Source: Methylomicrobium agile (GTDB taxonomy: Bacteria; Pseudomonadota; Gammaproteobacteria; Methylococcales; Methylomonadaceae). From it: a stretch of DNA of 64,000 bases. The position numbers and the translations under genes were made by a program. The stretch lies in NCBI RefSeq assembly GCF_000733855.1, contig NZ_JPOJ01000001.1, forward strand, positions 4,367,306 through 4,431,305, read 5' to 3'. Below the pieces are notes generated by a model. The model ran no database searches and was not told where the DNA came from. It worked only from the letters and a program-made list of their open reading frames with translations. Positions 27,615 through 35,864 of the stretch are shown here, one piece after another; position 1 is the first letter of the stretch, and every line of letters starts with the position of its first letter.

Positions 27615-27725
27615 ATGTCCACACGATACCCTTTCATAGCCCATTCCATACCGGCCGCTTACCAGGCCGCTTCCTTGCTGTTGCCGGCAACTTCCCTGCT
27701 GTCTCTGAGACTACTGCTGCCCTGA
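27615..27725 (+). CDS. leuL: leu operon leader peptide (candidate)
   Basis: A 36-codon frame 100 bases upstream of leuA. Nine leucine codons occur in its last 16 codons, in clusters (SLLLPATSLLSLRLLLP, then TGA). This is the usual layout of a leucine attenuation leader: ribosome stalling at Leu codons when Leu-tRNA is short would alter folding downstream. A hairpin with core TGCCC/GGGCA spans the stop codon. No Shine-Dalgarno is visible, and the predicted promoter leaves almost no 5' leader, so translation may be leaderless. I do not see a textbook attenuator (GC stem plus U-run); a T-run lies at 27770-27776. Confidence 0.65.
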   Translation: MSTRYPFIAHSIPAAYQAASLLLPATSLLSLRLLLP

Positions 27726-27825
27726 GGGGCACATAATCTCGACTTTACAGAATCGTATTACAAACCCGTTTTTTTAAATCCGCAGCAAGGCATGCGTGGA
27801 TGATTCTCCATGCAGGGAGTTTTTC

Positions 27826-29370
27826 ATGAAAGACAAGTTAATCATTTTTGACACGACGATGCGCGACGGTGAGCAAAGCCCCGGCGCTTCGATGACCCGC
27901 GACGAAAAAATCCGGATCGGCCGGGCGCTGGAGCGCCTCCGGGTCGACGTGATCGAAGCCGGCTTTCCGGCCGCCAGCCCCGGCGATTTCGAATCGGTCC
28001 AGGCGGTCGCGAATGTGATCAAGGACAGCACCGTCTGCGGCCTGGCGCGCGCACTGGACAAAGACATCGACCGCGCAGGCGAAGCGCTCAAAGGCGCCAG
28101 CCATGCCCGTATCCATACCTTCATCGCGACCTCGCCGCTGCACATGCAGAAGAAATTGCAGATGACGCCGGACCAGGTGATCGAATACGCGGTGCGTGCC
28201 GTCAAACGCGCCCGCCAGTATACCGACGACATCGAATTTTCGCCCGAGGACGCGGGCCGCTCGGAAGAAGACTTTTTGTGCCGGATCCTCGAAGCGGTGA
28301 TCGATGCGGGCGCGCGGACCTTGAACATTCCCGATACGGTCGGCTACAGCATTCCGCAGCAGTTCGGCGCGACGATCAAAAACCTGATCGAACGCATTCC
28401 GAATTCGGACAAGGCGATCTTTTCAGTACATTGCCATAACGACCTGGGCCTCGCGGTCGCGAACTCGTTGTCCGCCGTGATGAATGGCGCGCGCCAGATC
28501 GAATGCACTATCAACGGCCTCGGCGAACGCGCCGGCAACGCTTCACTCGAAGAAGTCGTGATGGCAGTTCGCACCCGTCAGGACGTCTTCGCCTGCGACA
28601 CCGGCATCGACACGCGCGAGATTCTGACCTGCTCGAAGCTGGTTTCTTCGATCACCGGTTTCCCGGTACAACCGAACAAGGCGATCGTGGGCGCAAACGC
28701 GTTCGCGCACGAATCCGGCATTCACCAGGACGGCGTACTGAAAAACCGCGAGACTTACGAAATCATGCGCGCCGAGGACGTCGGCTGGACCGCGAACCGG
28801 ATGGTGCTGGGCAAACACTCGGGCCGCAATGCGTTCAAGAGCCGGATGACCGAACTGGGCCTGGTGTTCGATTCGGAAGAAGAGCTGAACGACGTCTTCA
28901 TGCGCTTCAAGCAGCTCGCCGACAAGAAACACGACATTTTCGACGAAGACTTGCAAGCCCTGGTCTCCGAAGCAAGCTTCGAGGCCGAGGACGAATTCAT
29001 CAAGTTGATTTCGCTGAAAGTCTGCTCCGAAACCGGCGAAGTCCCGGTCGCACGGGTCACCCTGCGGATCGACAATCAGGAAGTGACCGGCGAAGCGGAA
29101 GGCGGTGGCGCGGTCGATGCCAGCCTGAAGGCGATCGAGAACCTGGTGCAGTCGAAGGCCAGCCTGGAATTGTACTCGGTCAACAATATCACGAACGGCA
29201 CCGACTCCCAGGGCGAAGTGACCGTACGCCTCGAAAAGGGCGGACGGATCGTGAACGGCCTGGGTGCAGATACCGACATCGTGATCGCCTCGGCCAAAGC
29301 CTATGTGAATGCGGTGAATAAATTGCAGAGCAGCGATTTGCGCCAGCATCCGCAAAAAGGGAATGTCTGA
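27826..29370 (+). CDS. leuA: 2-isopropylmalate synthase
   Basis: 514 residues; CAGGGAG precedes the ATG. First committed step of leucine synthesis: acetyl-CoA plus 2-oxoisovalerate. The catalytic barrel has [16 protein letters not shown] and the metal ligands in [28 protein letters not shown] follows; the C-terminal regulatory (leucine-binding) domain is present from ~residue 390. leuC and leuD lie 30 kb away in this window. Confidence 0.96.
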   Translation: MKDKLIIFDTTMRDGEQSPGASMTRDEKIRIGRALERLRVDVIEAGFPAASPGDFESVQAVANVIKDSTVCGLARALDKDIDRAGEALKGASHARIHTFIATSPLHMQKKLQMTPDQVIEYAVRAVKRARQYTDDIEFSPEDAGRSEEDFLCRILEAVIDAGARTLNIPDTVGYSIPQQFGATIKNLIERIPNSDKAIFSVHCHNDLGLAVANSLSAVMNGARQIECTINGLGERAGNASLEEVVMAVRTRQDVFACDTGIDTREILTCSKLVSSITGFPVQPNKAIVGANAFAHESGIHQDGVLKNRETYEIMRAEDVGWTANRMVLGKHSGRNAFKSRMTELGLVFDSEEELNDVFMRFKQLADKKHDIFDEDLQALVSEASFEAEDEFIKLISLKVCSETGEVPVARVTLRIDNQEVTGEAEGGGAVDASLKAIENLVQSKASLELYSVNNITNGTDSQGEVTVRLEKGGRIVNGLGADTDIVIASAKAYVNAVNKLQSSDLRQHPQKGNV

Positions 29371-29445
29371 CCACGGCGGCTGTCTTATCGAGCAAAGGAC
29401 AGGGTCCAGCGCCCTGCCTTTCCCTCGATTTTACGGAGTCTGACG

Positions 29446-30240
29446 ATGGACGACGCGATTCGCCTGCTTTATCTCGAAGCGATGGGCATTACTGTCTGGA
29501 AGCCTAAAGCCTCGAACAGCCCTGTATCCGTCCCGCCTTCTGCCGGCGCCGGCAATACGCCGCCTGAAGCCATCGCTCTACACAATGAAGACCCGCCTTA
29601 TGCGGCACCGACGTCTCCCTTACCTCCCCCTGCCTCAATCAGCCTCGCGGCCAGCAGCGACTACGCAGCCCCTGACGATGTCGCGGAAATGGACTGGGAC
29701 ACGCTGGAAAAGACGGTCTCAACCTGCCCGAAATGCCGCCTTTGCGAAACCCGCACAAAGACCGTCTTCGGCAGCGGCGACAAGAAAGCCGACTGGCTGA
29801 TTATCGGCGAAGGCCCCGGCCAGCAGGAAGATTTACAGGGCCTGCCTTTCGTCGGCCCGGCAGGGCAACTGCTGACCGAAATGCTGCGCGCGATCGGACT
29901 CGGCCGGAACGAGGTCTATATCGCCAATATCGTAAAATGCCGCCCGCCCAACAACCGCGATCCCAAACCGGACGAAGCGGGCGCCTGCCGTCCCTACCTG
30001 GATCGCCAGATCGCGCTGCTCCAGCCGAAAATCATCCTGGCGGTCGGCCGTATCGCCGCGCAATCGCTGCTAAGCTCCGATGCCCCAGTTTCCAGGCTGC
30101 GCAGCCGCGTCCATACTTTAAATCAAACGCCGGTTGTTGTAGTCTATCACCCTTCCTATCTGCTACGCTCGCCGAACGAAAAGAAAAAGGCTTGGCTCGA
30201 TTTGCAACTGGCACTCAATACCTATCGAGAACAACAATAA
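29446..30240 (+). CDS. family 4 uracil-DNA glycosylase (4Fe-4S)
   Basis: 264 residues. Removes uracil from DNA. A variable Pro/Ala-rich linker (~residues 20-80) precedes the catalytic domain. Cluster cysteines: CPKCRLC near the start of the domain, CRPPNNRDP and ACRPY. Motif 1 GEGPGQQEDLQGLPFVGPAGQ and motif 3 HPSYLLRS are intact. The N-terminal extension is like that of the proteins often annotated as phage-polymerase-related. 10 bases separate it from rimI. Confidence 0.9.
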   Translation: MDDAIRLLYLEAMGITVWKPKASNSPVSVPPSAGAGNTPPEAIALHNEDPPYAAPTSPLPPPASISLAASSDYAAPDDVAEMDWDTLEKTVSTCPKCRLCETRTKTVFGSGDKKADWLIIGEGPGQQEDLQGLPFVGPAGQLLTEMLRAIGLGRNEVYIANIVKCRPPNNRDPKPDEAGACRPYLDRQIALLQPKIILAVGRIAAQSLLSSDAPVSRLRSRVHTLNQTPVVVVYHPSYLLRSPNEKKKAWLDLQLALNTYREQQ

Positions 30241-30250
30241 AAGGTAAACC

Positions 30251-30790
30251 ATGCGCGGACTTCTGGACAAAATCAAAAACTATGTCATTTACGACGCCGA
30301 CCGGGACTTCTACGCCCGCATCTTTCCGGAATCGGTTTCCCCGACCGACCTGCTCAGAATGCGCACGATGACCCATGCCGACCTGCCCGGCGTGCTCGCA
30401 ATCGAAAACCAGAATTACGAATTTCCCTGGGGCGAAGACATTTTCATCGACTGCTTCCGGGCCAATTACCAATGCTTCGTTTGCGAAGATTTGGACAAGA
30501 TCGTAGGCTATTGCATTCTCTCGATCGGCGCGGGCGAGGCGCACATTCTGAACATCAGCGTCGATCCCGGCTCGCAAAAGCAAGGCATCGGCCGAAAAAT
30601 GCTCGAACACCTGATCGAAACGGCCCGCGGCAAGGCTGAAACGATATTCCTGGAAGTCCGGCCGAGCAACATCGTGGCACTGGGTCTTTATAAAAAAATG
30701 GGGTTCAACGAGATCGGGATCCGCAAGGGCTATTATCCCGCCACCGAAGGCCGGGAAGACGCGTTGATGCTGGCGATGGAGTTGTTTTAG
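30251..30790 (+). CDS. rimI: ribosomal protein S18 alanine N-acetyltransferase
   Basis: 179 residues; GNAT family. Acetyl-CoA binding motif QKQGIGRKMLEHLIE; RimI-like NYEFPWGEDIFIDCF and LEVRPSNIVALGLYKKMGFNEIGIRKGYYP. The N-terminal ~30 residues are an extension relative to E. coli RimI. It follows the glycosylase by 10 bases and its stop abuts the integron integrase, so the integron starts right behind this core gene. Confidence 0.88.
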   Translation: MRGLLDKIKNYVIYDADRDFYARIFPESVSPTDLLRMRTMTHADLPGVLAIENQNYEFPWGEDIFIDCFRANYQCFVCEDLDKIVGYCILSIGAGEAHILNISVDPGSQKQGIGRKMLEHLIETARGKAETIFLEVRPSNIVALGLYKKMGFNEIGIRKGYYPATEGREDALMLAMELF

Positions 30791-30791
30791 C

Positions 30792-31781
30792 CTAGAGGTT
30801 ATCAAGAGGGCTCGTTACTCCCTTACCGCCCCTGTTCAGCACATGCGTGTAAATCATTGTCGTCGAAACATCCGCATGGCCGAGTAATTCCTGTACCGTA
30901 CGAATGTCATAACCACCTTCCAGCAAATGCGTTGCAAACGAATGGCGGAAAGTATGCGGCGTGGCCGCCCTGGTCAAGTCCGCATCGCGCGCCGCCTGCT
31001 TTACCGCCCGCTGTATCGCCTGCTCCTGAATGTGATGACGGCGAACTTCACCGCTTCGGGGATCGGTCGACAATTTTGCGGCCGGAAACACATACTGCCA
31101 AATCCATTCTTTTGCCGCGTTCGGATATTTCCGCGCCAGCGCATGCGGCAAATAGACCGCGCCATAACCTACCGCCAAGTCGCTCCGATGCAATTCGCGC
31201 ACTTTGACCAAATGCGTCCGCAACGGCTGAATCAATGAGACTGGCAACATCGTAACCCGGTCTTTGGCTCCCTTGCCGTCGCGGATCAAAATTTCCTTAC
31301 GCTGCATATCCACATCCTGCACCCGAAGGCGCAGGCATTCCATAATCCGCATACCCGTGCCATATAAAAGGCTGGCGATTAGCCAATGCGTACCGGTCAA
31401 TCGCGACAAAATTGCCAGCATCTCGTCCCGAGTCAATACCACCGGCAAACGTTTGGGCGCCTTCGCCTGTTCAACATTTTCCAGCCAAGGCAGTTCCATA
31501 TTCAACACCTCCTTGTACAAAAACAACAAAGCGCAACGCGCCTGGTTCTGAGTGGAAGCTGACACGTGGCCCTCAACCGCCAAATACGTCAAAAACCGCT
31601 CCACCTCGGGCGCACCCATATCGCGAGGATGTTTCTTGCCGAAATACAGAATGAAGCGTTTTATCCACTCCGTATAAGCCTGCTCCGTACGAATACTGTA
31701 ATGCTTCAGGCGGATTTTATCCCTGACCTGATCAAGCAACTTAGGAGACTGCCCAGAAATATTTTGTGATGGGTGTTGCAT
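30792..31781 (-). CDS. intI: integron integrase (tyrosine recombinase)
   Basis: 329 residues. Recombines attC with attI or attC. Tyrosine-recombinase residues: Arg in [13 protein letters not shown], the H-x-x-R box [13 protein letters not shown], His in GHADVSTT, and Tyr in MIYTHV. The integron-specific insert is present ([27 protein letters not shown], then [13 protein letters not shown]), which separates IntI from XerC/D. It appears intact, so the platform could be active. No LexA box (CTGT-N8-ACAG) is visible upstream of the ATG. Confidence 0.96.
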   Translation of the reverse strand: MQHPSQNISGQSPKLLDQVRDKIRLKHYSIRTEQAYTEWIKRFILYFGKKHPRDMGAPEVERFLTYLAVEGHVSASTQNQARCALLFLYKEVLNMELPWLENVEQAKAPKRLPVVLTRDEMLAILSRLTGTHWLIASLLYGTGMRIMECLRLRVQDVDMQRKEILIRDGKGAKDRVTMLPVSLIQPLRTHLVKVRELHRSDLAVGYGAVYLPHALARKYPNAAKEWIWQYVFPAAKLSTDPRSGEVRRHHIQEQAIQRAVKQAARDADLTRAATPHTFRHSFATHLLEGGYDIRTVQELLGHADVSTTMIYTHVLNRGGKGVTSPLDNL

Positions 31782-31908
31782 TTTATTTAGGATGTGATAA
31801 TTTTTCGCATATCAATGAATATAAATCAGTTTTAGGGTTTTACAAGTTTTTAGGCGGACTTGTGACGCAATATTTTACGTCTGTTAGGATGCCTAATTTT
31901 AGTTAGCC
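31782..31908. other. attI region with core site
   Basis: AT-rich stretch between intI and the first cassette. Two candidate core sites: GTTAGGA at 31883 and GTTAGCC at 31902-31908. The latter is favoured because the first cassette gene, which is reversed, takes its stop codon (TTA on this strand) from it, exactly as in reversed cassette 5. Confidence 0.6.
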
Positions 31909-32157
31909 GTCAACCGTCTGCCAGTCTTCGGCCAGTATATCTGCTTGGCTTGCAAGCCATCCAGGTTGGTGCGTGCCTTGCGCTGTGTACATGCAGATAA
32001 CCGGGTCATAAATCCTAGTCGTGCCTTTCTCAATTCCTGCGCTTAACGGCAAATGCCGTCCCTGCTCCAAATAAATGTGCATTCCCTTTCCGTTCCAGCC
32101 TTGGCGTTGTACCATTTGACCGGCCTTTAGTGCTTCTATCGCTTGTCCAAAATTCAT
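31903..32157 (-). CDS. cassette 1: Tad2-like (DUF2829) protein
   Basis: 84 residues, whole domain. MNFGQAIEALKAGQMVQRQGWNGKGMHIYL at the N-terminus and VICMYTAQGTHQPGWLASQADILAEDW at the C-terminus are characteristic of DUF2829. Phage members (Tad2) sequester the cyclic nucleotide signal of Thoeris defence. The gene lies opposite to the direction of the array, in the first position next to attI, so an attI promoter would not express it. Anti-Thoeris activity is inferred from family only; many DUF2829 proteins are untested. Confidence 0.78.
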   Translation of the reverse strand: MNFGQAIEALKAGQMVQRQGWNGKGMHIYLEQGRHLPLSAGIEKGTTRIYDPVICMYTAQGTHQPGWLASQADILAEDWQTVDG

Positions 32158-32195
32158 TTCTGTTACTCTAATAAATGCCAGGTTTTGCGAGCCAC

Positions 32196-32281
32196 GGCTA
32201 ACTCGTCATTCAACGCGACGCCCTGAAGCATCGCGGTTCTTTTCAGCGTCCAACTGGGCGCGCGTTAATTTTGCGTTATAT
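32196..32281 (+). other. attC site 1
   Basis: From GGCTAAC (32196) to GTTATAT (32275-32281). Inner boxes TCAACGCGACG and the GGGCGCGCGTTAA block fold on each other. Confidence 0.7.
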
Positions 32282-32299
32282 CTCAAAGGAGCCTTCGGC

Positions 32300-33115
32300 G
32301 TGGCAGTAAATCAACTTGAAAGAGCAGCTCGTGCTTGGCCTATCCTTACGAGCCGTGCGGAGAAGAGAACCACCATTACCTATGGAGAACTTGGCCAAGC
32401 CTTGGGCGTCCATCATCGGGCAATTCGCTACGTTCTTGGGGTGATTCAAGATTATTGTCTGGAAGAAAAGCTTCCTCCGCTTACCATTCTTATTGTCAAT
32501 GCTTCGGGAAAACCTGGAAGCGGATTTATAGCTTTCGATTTAAATAACTTCGAGGAAGGGCTAGAAAAGGTCTTCGATTTTGATTGGGGAGCTATGGAAA
32601 ATCCATTCGGCTTTTCAGCATCAGGTGATTCATATAAGTCAATCGTTAAGGCTCTTACCCACGATCCGACGTCCGCTCAGGATATTTATACAATGGTTAA
32701 ATCTCGGGGTATCAAACAGATTATTTTTCGAGATGCGTTGCTGAAGGCGTATTCACATCGTTGTGCATTCACTGAGATAGAATTCCCAGAAGTTTTAGAA
32801 GCCTGTCATATCATTCCGTGGTCTCAAGCGTCTCCTGCGGAAAGGCTGGATGTAAGAAATGGTCTGTTATTGAACAACTTCCATCATAAACTCTTCGATA
32901 CCGGCTACATCACGCTGACATCCGACCACAGAATTGTGTACTACGACCCTCTTGGGGAAGAACGAAACTACTCGGAGCTTGAGAGCGGGCTTACTTTGAA
33001 ACTACACGGAAAGTCTATGCACGTTCCTCACCGACTTGCGCTTAGGCCGGATGCTAATTTCATTGCAAGACATCATGAAATCGCAGGCTGGGAAGCTGAA
33101 GAGCTTGAGATATAA
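32300..33115 (+). CDS. cassette 2: HNH endonuclease
   Basis: 271 residues from a GTG at 32300; AAAGGAG lies upstream. The N-terminal ~90 residues include a winged-helix-like stretch (TITYGELGQALGVHHRAIRYVLGVIQDYC) as in some DNA-binding nucleases. The C-terminal HNH domain is HRCAFTEIEFPEVLEACHIIPWSQASPAERLDVRNGLLLNNFHHKLFDTGYI, with His, Asn and His in place. Similar proteins occur in restriction and defence loci; its function is not established. Stop TAA lies in the attC R'' box. Confidence 0.8.
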   Translation: MAVNQLERAARAWPILTSRAEKRTTITYGELGQALGVHHRAIRYVLGVIQDYCLEEKLPPLTILIVNASGKPGSGFIAFDLNNFEEGLEKVFDFDWGAMENPFGFSASGDSYKSIVKALTHDPTSAQDIYTMVKSRGIKQIIFRDALLKAYSHRCAFTEIEFPEVLEACHIIPWSQASPAERLDVRNGLLLNNFHHKLFDTGYITLTSDHRIVYYDPLGEERNYSELESGLTLKLHGKSMHVPHRLALRPDANFIARHHEIAGWEAEELEI

Positions 33116-33178
33116 CAAAACGCTCAAGCCGACCCGCTTCCGCTACGCTCCAGCGGTCGGCTTAGCTTTACGTTAGGC
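33110..33178 (+). other. attC site 2
   Basis: ATATAAC to GTTAGGC, 69 bases. Short, nearly perfect stem: CAAGCCGACC pairs with GGTCGGCTTAG around GCTTCCGCTACGCTCCAGC. Almost the same sequence recurs at 38132 and 42049. Confidence 0.9.
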
Positions 33179-33199
33179 AAATAACGACCAGGGCGGCGC

Positions 33200-33484
33200 A
33201 TGAATAGAATTATCGTAATACTCATTATTTTAGGGTTGGGTTGGTATGGCAACCAAAAGTACCGAACCCACCAACAAAAACTGCTCTCTGATACATCGGA
33301 AAATGTTGCCCGCCCAGAATCTGATTTCTCATCAAACAGTGTTCAGTTCACGTGTGACGGTAGAACCCATTGCTCTCAAATGACTTCATGCGAGGAAGCA
33401 ACGTTTTTTATAAATAACTGCCCAGGCACTAAAATGGATGGTAACCACGATGGCATTCCCTGCGAACGACAATGGTGCCAATAA
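33200..33484 (+). CDS. cassette 3: excalibur-domain membrane or exported protein
   Basis: 94 residues. One N-terminal hydrophobic segment (IIVILIILGLGWYG), then an excalibur calcium-binding motif near the C-terminus with the conserved Cys pair and acidic loop (CSQMTSCEEATFF, DGNHDGIPCERQWC). Excalibur domains occur in extracellular proteins and nucleases; here no catalytic domain is attached. Probably membrane-anchored with the domain outside the cytoplasm. Low G+C. Confidence 0.75.
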   Translation: MNRIIVILIILGLGWYGNQKYRTHQQKLLSDTSENVARPESDFSSNSVQFTCDGRTHCSQMTSCEEATFFINNCPGTKMDGNHDGIPCERQWCQ

Positions 33485-33493
33485 TTCTTACAT

Positions 33494-33566
33494 CGTGCTA
33501 GGCCGGAGTGCGGTTATAATGCGCTTTTAGTTTTCCGTGTCGTGCATGGGTAGTTTTATGTTAGGA
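33494..33566 (+). other. attC site 3 (degenerate)
   Basis: Ends ATGTTAGGA; the left R'' box has lost the usual AAC. The block CGGAGTGCGGTTATAATGCG resembles attC 12 at 39911, supporting an old attC rather than chance. Confidence 0.5.
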
Positions 33567-33585
33567 TTTCGAGAAGTGATTAGCA

Positions 33586-33858
33586 ATGGACTTTGAATGG
33601 GATCCGAAAAAAGCCACTGCGAACCGGCGAAAACATGGCGTTACCTTTGAAGAAGCAACCAGTGCTTTGCGCGATGTATTTTCGGCTACAGCCCACGACC
33701 CTGACCACTCGGATAGTGAGGAGCGATTCGTAACATTTGGTATTTCCTCTCAGGGAAGGTTACTTGCGGTATCGCATACTGACAGAGGGGATGCAATTCG
33801 AATTATATCGGCAAGATTAGCAACGAATGCTGAGAGGCAAATTTATGAAGAAGGTTAA
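33586..33858 (+). CDS. brnT: cassette 4: BrnT family toxin
   Basis: 90 residues. BrnT is a RelE-fold ribonuclease toxin. DFEWDPKKATANRRKHGVTFEEA and the C-terminal IRIISARLATNAERQIYEEG are diagnostic. The downstream antitoxin start overlaps its end by 14 bases, so the two are translationally coupled, toxin first, as usual for brnTA. Confidence 0.9.
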   Translation: MDFEWDPKKATANRRKHGVTFEEATSALRDVFSATAHDPDHSDSEERFVTFGISSQGRLLAVSHTDRGDAIRIISARLATNAERQIYEEG

Positions 33859-34090
33859 ATCAGAAATGACAGATGAGCTTCGGCCAGAATATAAACGGTC
33901 GGATTTCGGTGAGATTGTACGCGGTAAATACGCAAACCGGATCAAAGCAGAAACGAACGTGGTACTTCTTGATCCTGATATTGCAGAAGCTTTTCCTAAT
34001 GATGAAGCGGTAAACAAAGCGCTTCGGTATTTGCTGGAAGTGGCGAAAACATCAACCAGCCTAACTCAGCGCTCCAGCGGACTTCGCTAA
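33845..34090 (+). CDS. brnA: cassette 4: BrnA family antitoxin
   Basis: 81 residues from the ATG at 33845. ELRPEYKRSDFGEIVRGKYA at the N-terminus and VVLLDPDIAEAFPNDEAVNKALRYLLEVA match the ribbon-helix-helix BrnA family that neutralises BrnT and represses the operon. The frame misses the attC TAA and runs on, so the last ~10 residues (SLTQRSSGLR) are encoded by the recombination site itself. Confidence 0.85.
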   Translation: MKKVKSEMTDELRPEYKRSDFGEIVRGKYANRIKAETNVVLLDPDIAEAFPNDEAVNKALRYLLEVAKTSTSLTQRSSGLR

Positions 34091-34118
34091 CGCTACGCCG
34101 CTGAGCTTTGCGTTATGC
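34059..34118 (+). other. attC site 4
   Basis: GCCTAAC to GTTATGC, 60 bases; CTCAGCG...CGCTGAG stem. It overlaps the 3' end of brnA. Confidence 0.85.
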
Positions 34119-34295
34119 GTCACCGAGTACGCGGTTAATTTGCCGCGCTAGGCTATGCGCCTCGCTTATGCGCGAGTACACATCGCTCAAAAAGTGCGCA
34201 TTGCTTTCGTACTTACACAATGACGGCAGGCTAAGTTTACCTGCCAGCTTGTTTAGTATCGCCCTGTCTGCATCGTTTAATTTCTCATACCACAT
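34113..34295 (-). CDS. cassette 5: small protein of unknown function, reversed
   Basis: 60 residues, MWYEKLNDADRAILNKLAGKL... with AGAGG seven bases before the ATG at 34295. It reads against the array, and its stop codon is formed by TTA of the core site GTTATGC at 34112. Predicted helical; no family recognised. The good ribosome binding site is the main support that it is expressed. Confidence 0.55.
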   Translation of the reverse strand: MWYEKLNDADRAILNKLAGKLSLPSLCKYESNAHFLSDVYSRISEAHSLARQINRVLGDA

Positions 34296-34317
34296 AACTA
34301 CCTCTAAATAGGTTACG

Positions 34318-34436
34318 CATAACAAGTCGGTCAAGCAGACCCGCGCCAGTTGGCGCTAACAAAGTCTGTTGTGGGTTAAGGTTCAGTGTTCTTTTTTATT
34401 CCGATGAGCGCGGGCTGTTTACCGTGGCGTTAGGCC
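34318..34436 (+). other. attC site 5
   Basis: GCATAAC to GTTAGGC, 119 bases; GCAGACCCGCGCC pairs with GCGCGGGCTG. Confidence 0.8.
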
Positions 34437-34472
34437 TCACTCGTTGACCGAGGTAAATAGGATAAATACAGA

Positions 34473-35081
34473 ATGTTTGAAATAGATCATCTTATGATTG
34501 AAGTCGGAGACCCTTTGAAAGTTGCTAATAATGTAGCGCAACGGCTAGGTTTGCCTTTTGCATGGCCTTTAATGAAAAAAGATGAGTACACCAGCATTGG
34601 CGTGAATTTTGGTGATATCAATATCGAATTCATAAATTTTAGAGTCAGATTTGGAATTGAAGGTACGGCATTCAGAGGTTTCAGTGGTATTGCATTTAAG
34701 GCCGCGGATTCTCTAGAAGAGTCCATAAAGAGACTGAACGCTTCTGAAATAAGTTATCGGATCGGAGAGGAATGCCAAGCCCACACAACTCTTCCTATCG
34801 AAGAACACCAGGTGTTTCCCACGGTTTTTCTTGTTAAATATCACTTTGATACTAGCGGCTGGATTGAACGTCTTAAAAATGAATTTGCCGAGTGTTCTGG
34901 TGGAAAATTTCATATCGGACGTTTTAAATCCCTCTCCATTAAACAAAGAACTCCAGCCAATTTGACAGATGAGTTTCAGATTAGCGTCGGTGATAAGAAC
35001 CAAATTTTCTTTGAATCGCGCACTGGTGAAAATGCTGTTATTTCTGATTTGATTGACAATTTGGAGATAGTAATTGCCTAA
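34473..35081 (+). CDS. cassette 6: VOC/glyoxalase-like protein
   Basis: 202 residues. MFEIDHLMIEVGDPLKVANNVAQRLGLPFAW fits the first beta-alpha-beta unit of the vicinal oxygen chelate fold, with His6 as a possible metal ligand; a second half-repeat is weaker. It may be a dioxygenase, lyase or resistance-type VOC protein; the substrate is unknown. G+C is far lower than in the chromosome. TAA stop lies in the attC box. Confidence 0.6.
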   Translation: MFEIDHLMIEVGDPLKVANNVAQRLGLPFAWPLMKKDEYTSIGVNFGDINIEFINFRVRFGIEGTAFRGFSGIAFKAADSLEESIKRLNASEISYRIGEECQAHTTLPIEEHQVFPTVFLVKYHFDTSGWIERLKNEFAECSGGKFHIGRFKSLSIKQRTPANLTDEFQISVGDKNQIFFESRTGENAVISDLIDNLEIVIA

Positions 35082-35197
35082 CACAACGGTCAAAGGGACG
35101 CGCCGTCCGTTGGCGGTTTTGAAGGCTTCCTTTTTATCGGGTTCAATGGCTTCGTTTAGCTTCCTTCAGCGGCGCGCCCCTTACCTTTACGTTAGAG
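35076..35197 (+). other. attC site 6
   Basis: GCCTAAC to GTTAGAG, 122 bases. GGTCAAAGGGACGCGCC pairs with GGCGCGCCCCTTACC. Close relative of attC 9 and attC 13. Confidence 0.9.
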
Positions 35198-35207
35198 CGC
35201 AACCCCT

Positions 35208-35780
35208 ATGGAATATTTGTCACTGTTCCGAATGCCAACCCCGATGAAGATCACGGGGCGTTCTTCAAGTATTACGAACGCATTCATCAATTCAATAATT
35301 CCGGTCGTGCTGCCCAGCGCGGAAGAAGTAAGGCTGGCCTTGGAAATACTCGGAATGACCCCCGAAACATTCCAATGCGCATACTGTGGCAGCGTTGCTT
35401 CGGAATGGGATCACCTCCGCCCGCTCGTCAAAGACAAAAAGCCAACTGGGTACATCTCAGAAATCCACAACCTCGTACCATCCTGCGGAAAGTGCAATCA
35501 GTCAAAGGGCAACAAGGAATGGAAAACCTGGATGCTCAGCACCGCGAAACTATCACCCACAGCACGCGGCATTAAAGACATCCCAGAACGAGTCAAGCGG
35601 CTTGAGGCTTACGAGAATTCGAAGGCTCCAACAAAAATGGATTTTGCCGCCATTGTTGGCAGCGATGTGTGGGCACAGCACCAAAGCAATCTTGAGCGAG
35701 TGCAGTCACTCATGCGTGAGTCGCAGGCGCTTGCCACAAAAATCAATACTGAGGTCGCCAATGCATACAAAGCGCTCTAA
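35208..35780 (+). CDS. cassette 7: HNH endonuclease
   Basis: 190 residues. Zinc-HNH motif CAYCGSVASEWDHLRPLVKDKKPTG ... IHNLVPSCGKCNQSKGNKEW: two CxxC pairs, Asp-His and the final Asn/His residues are in place. Different subgroup from the cassette 2 nuclease, with a C-terminal helical region. Could be a restriction-type nuclease or a general DNA nuclease. TAA stop lies in the attC box. Confidence 0.8.
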   Translation: MEYLSLFRMPTPMKITGRSSSITNAFINSIIPVVLPSAEEVRLALEILGMTPETFQCAYCGSVASEWDHLRPLVKDKKPTGYISEIHNLVPSCGKCNQSKGNKEWKTWMLSTAKLSPTARGIKDIPERVKRLEAYENSKAPTKMDFAAIVGSDVWAQHQSNLERVQSLMRESQALATKINTEVANAYKAL

Positions 35781-35861
35781 CCCGGCGCTCAACCTCGCTC
35801 CCTTCGGTCGCTGGACGCTGCGCGATAAAGCCACGCAGCGCCGGTTAGCTCTACGTTGGGC
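35775..35861 (+). other. attC site 7
   Basis: CTCTAAC to GTTGGGC, 87 bases; CCGGCGCT and AGCGCCGGTTAG form the stem. Confidence 0.85.
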
Positions 35862-35864
35862 GTC

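Noticed and set aside
27770..27776. T-run before leuA as the end of an attenuator hairpin
   Set aside because: No matching GC-rich stem directly precedes it, so a classical intrinsic attenuator is not supported.
31703..31860. LexA-controlled intI promoter
   Set aside because: No CTGT-N8-ACAG or close match was found upstream of the integrase start.
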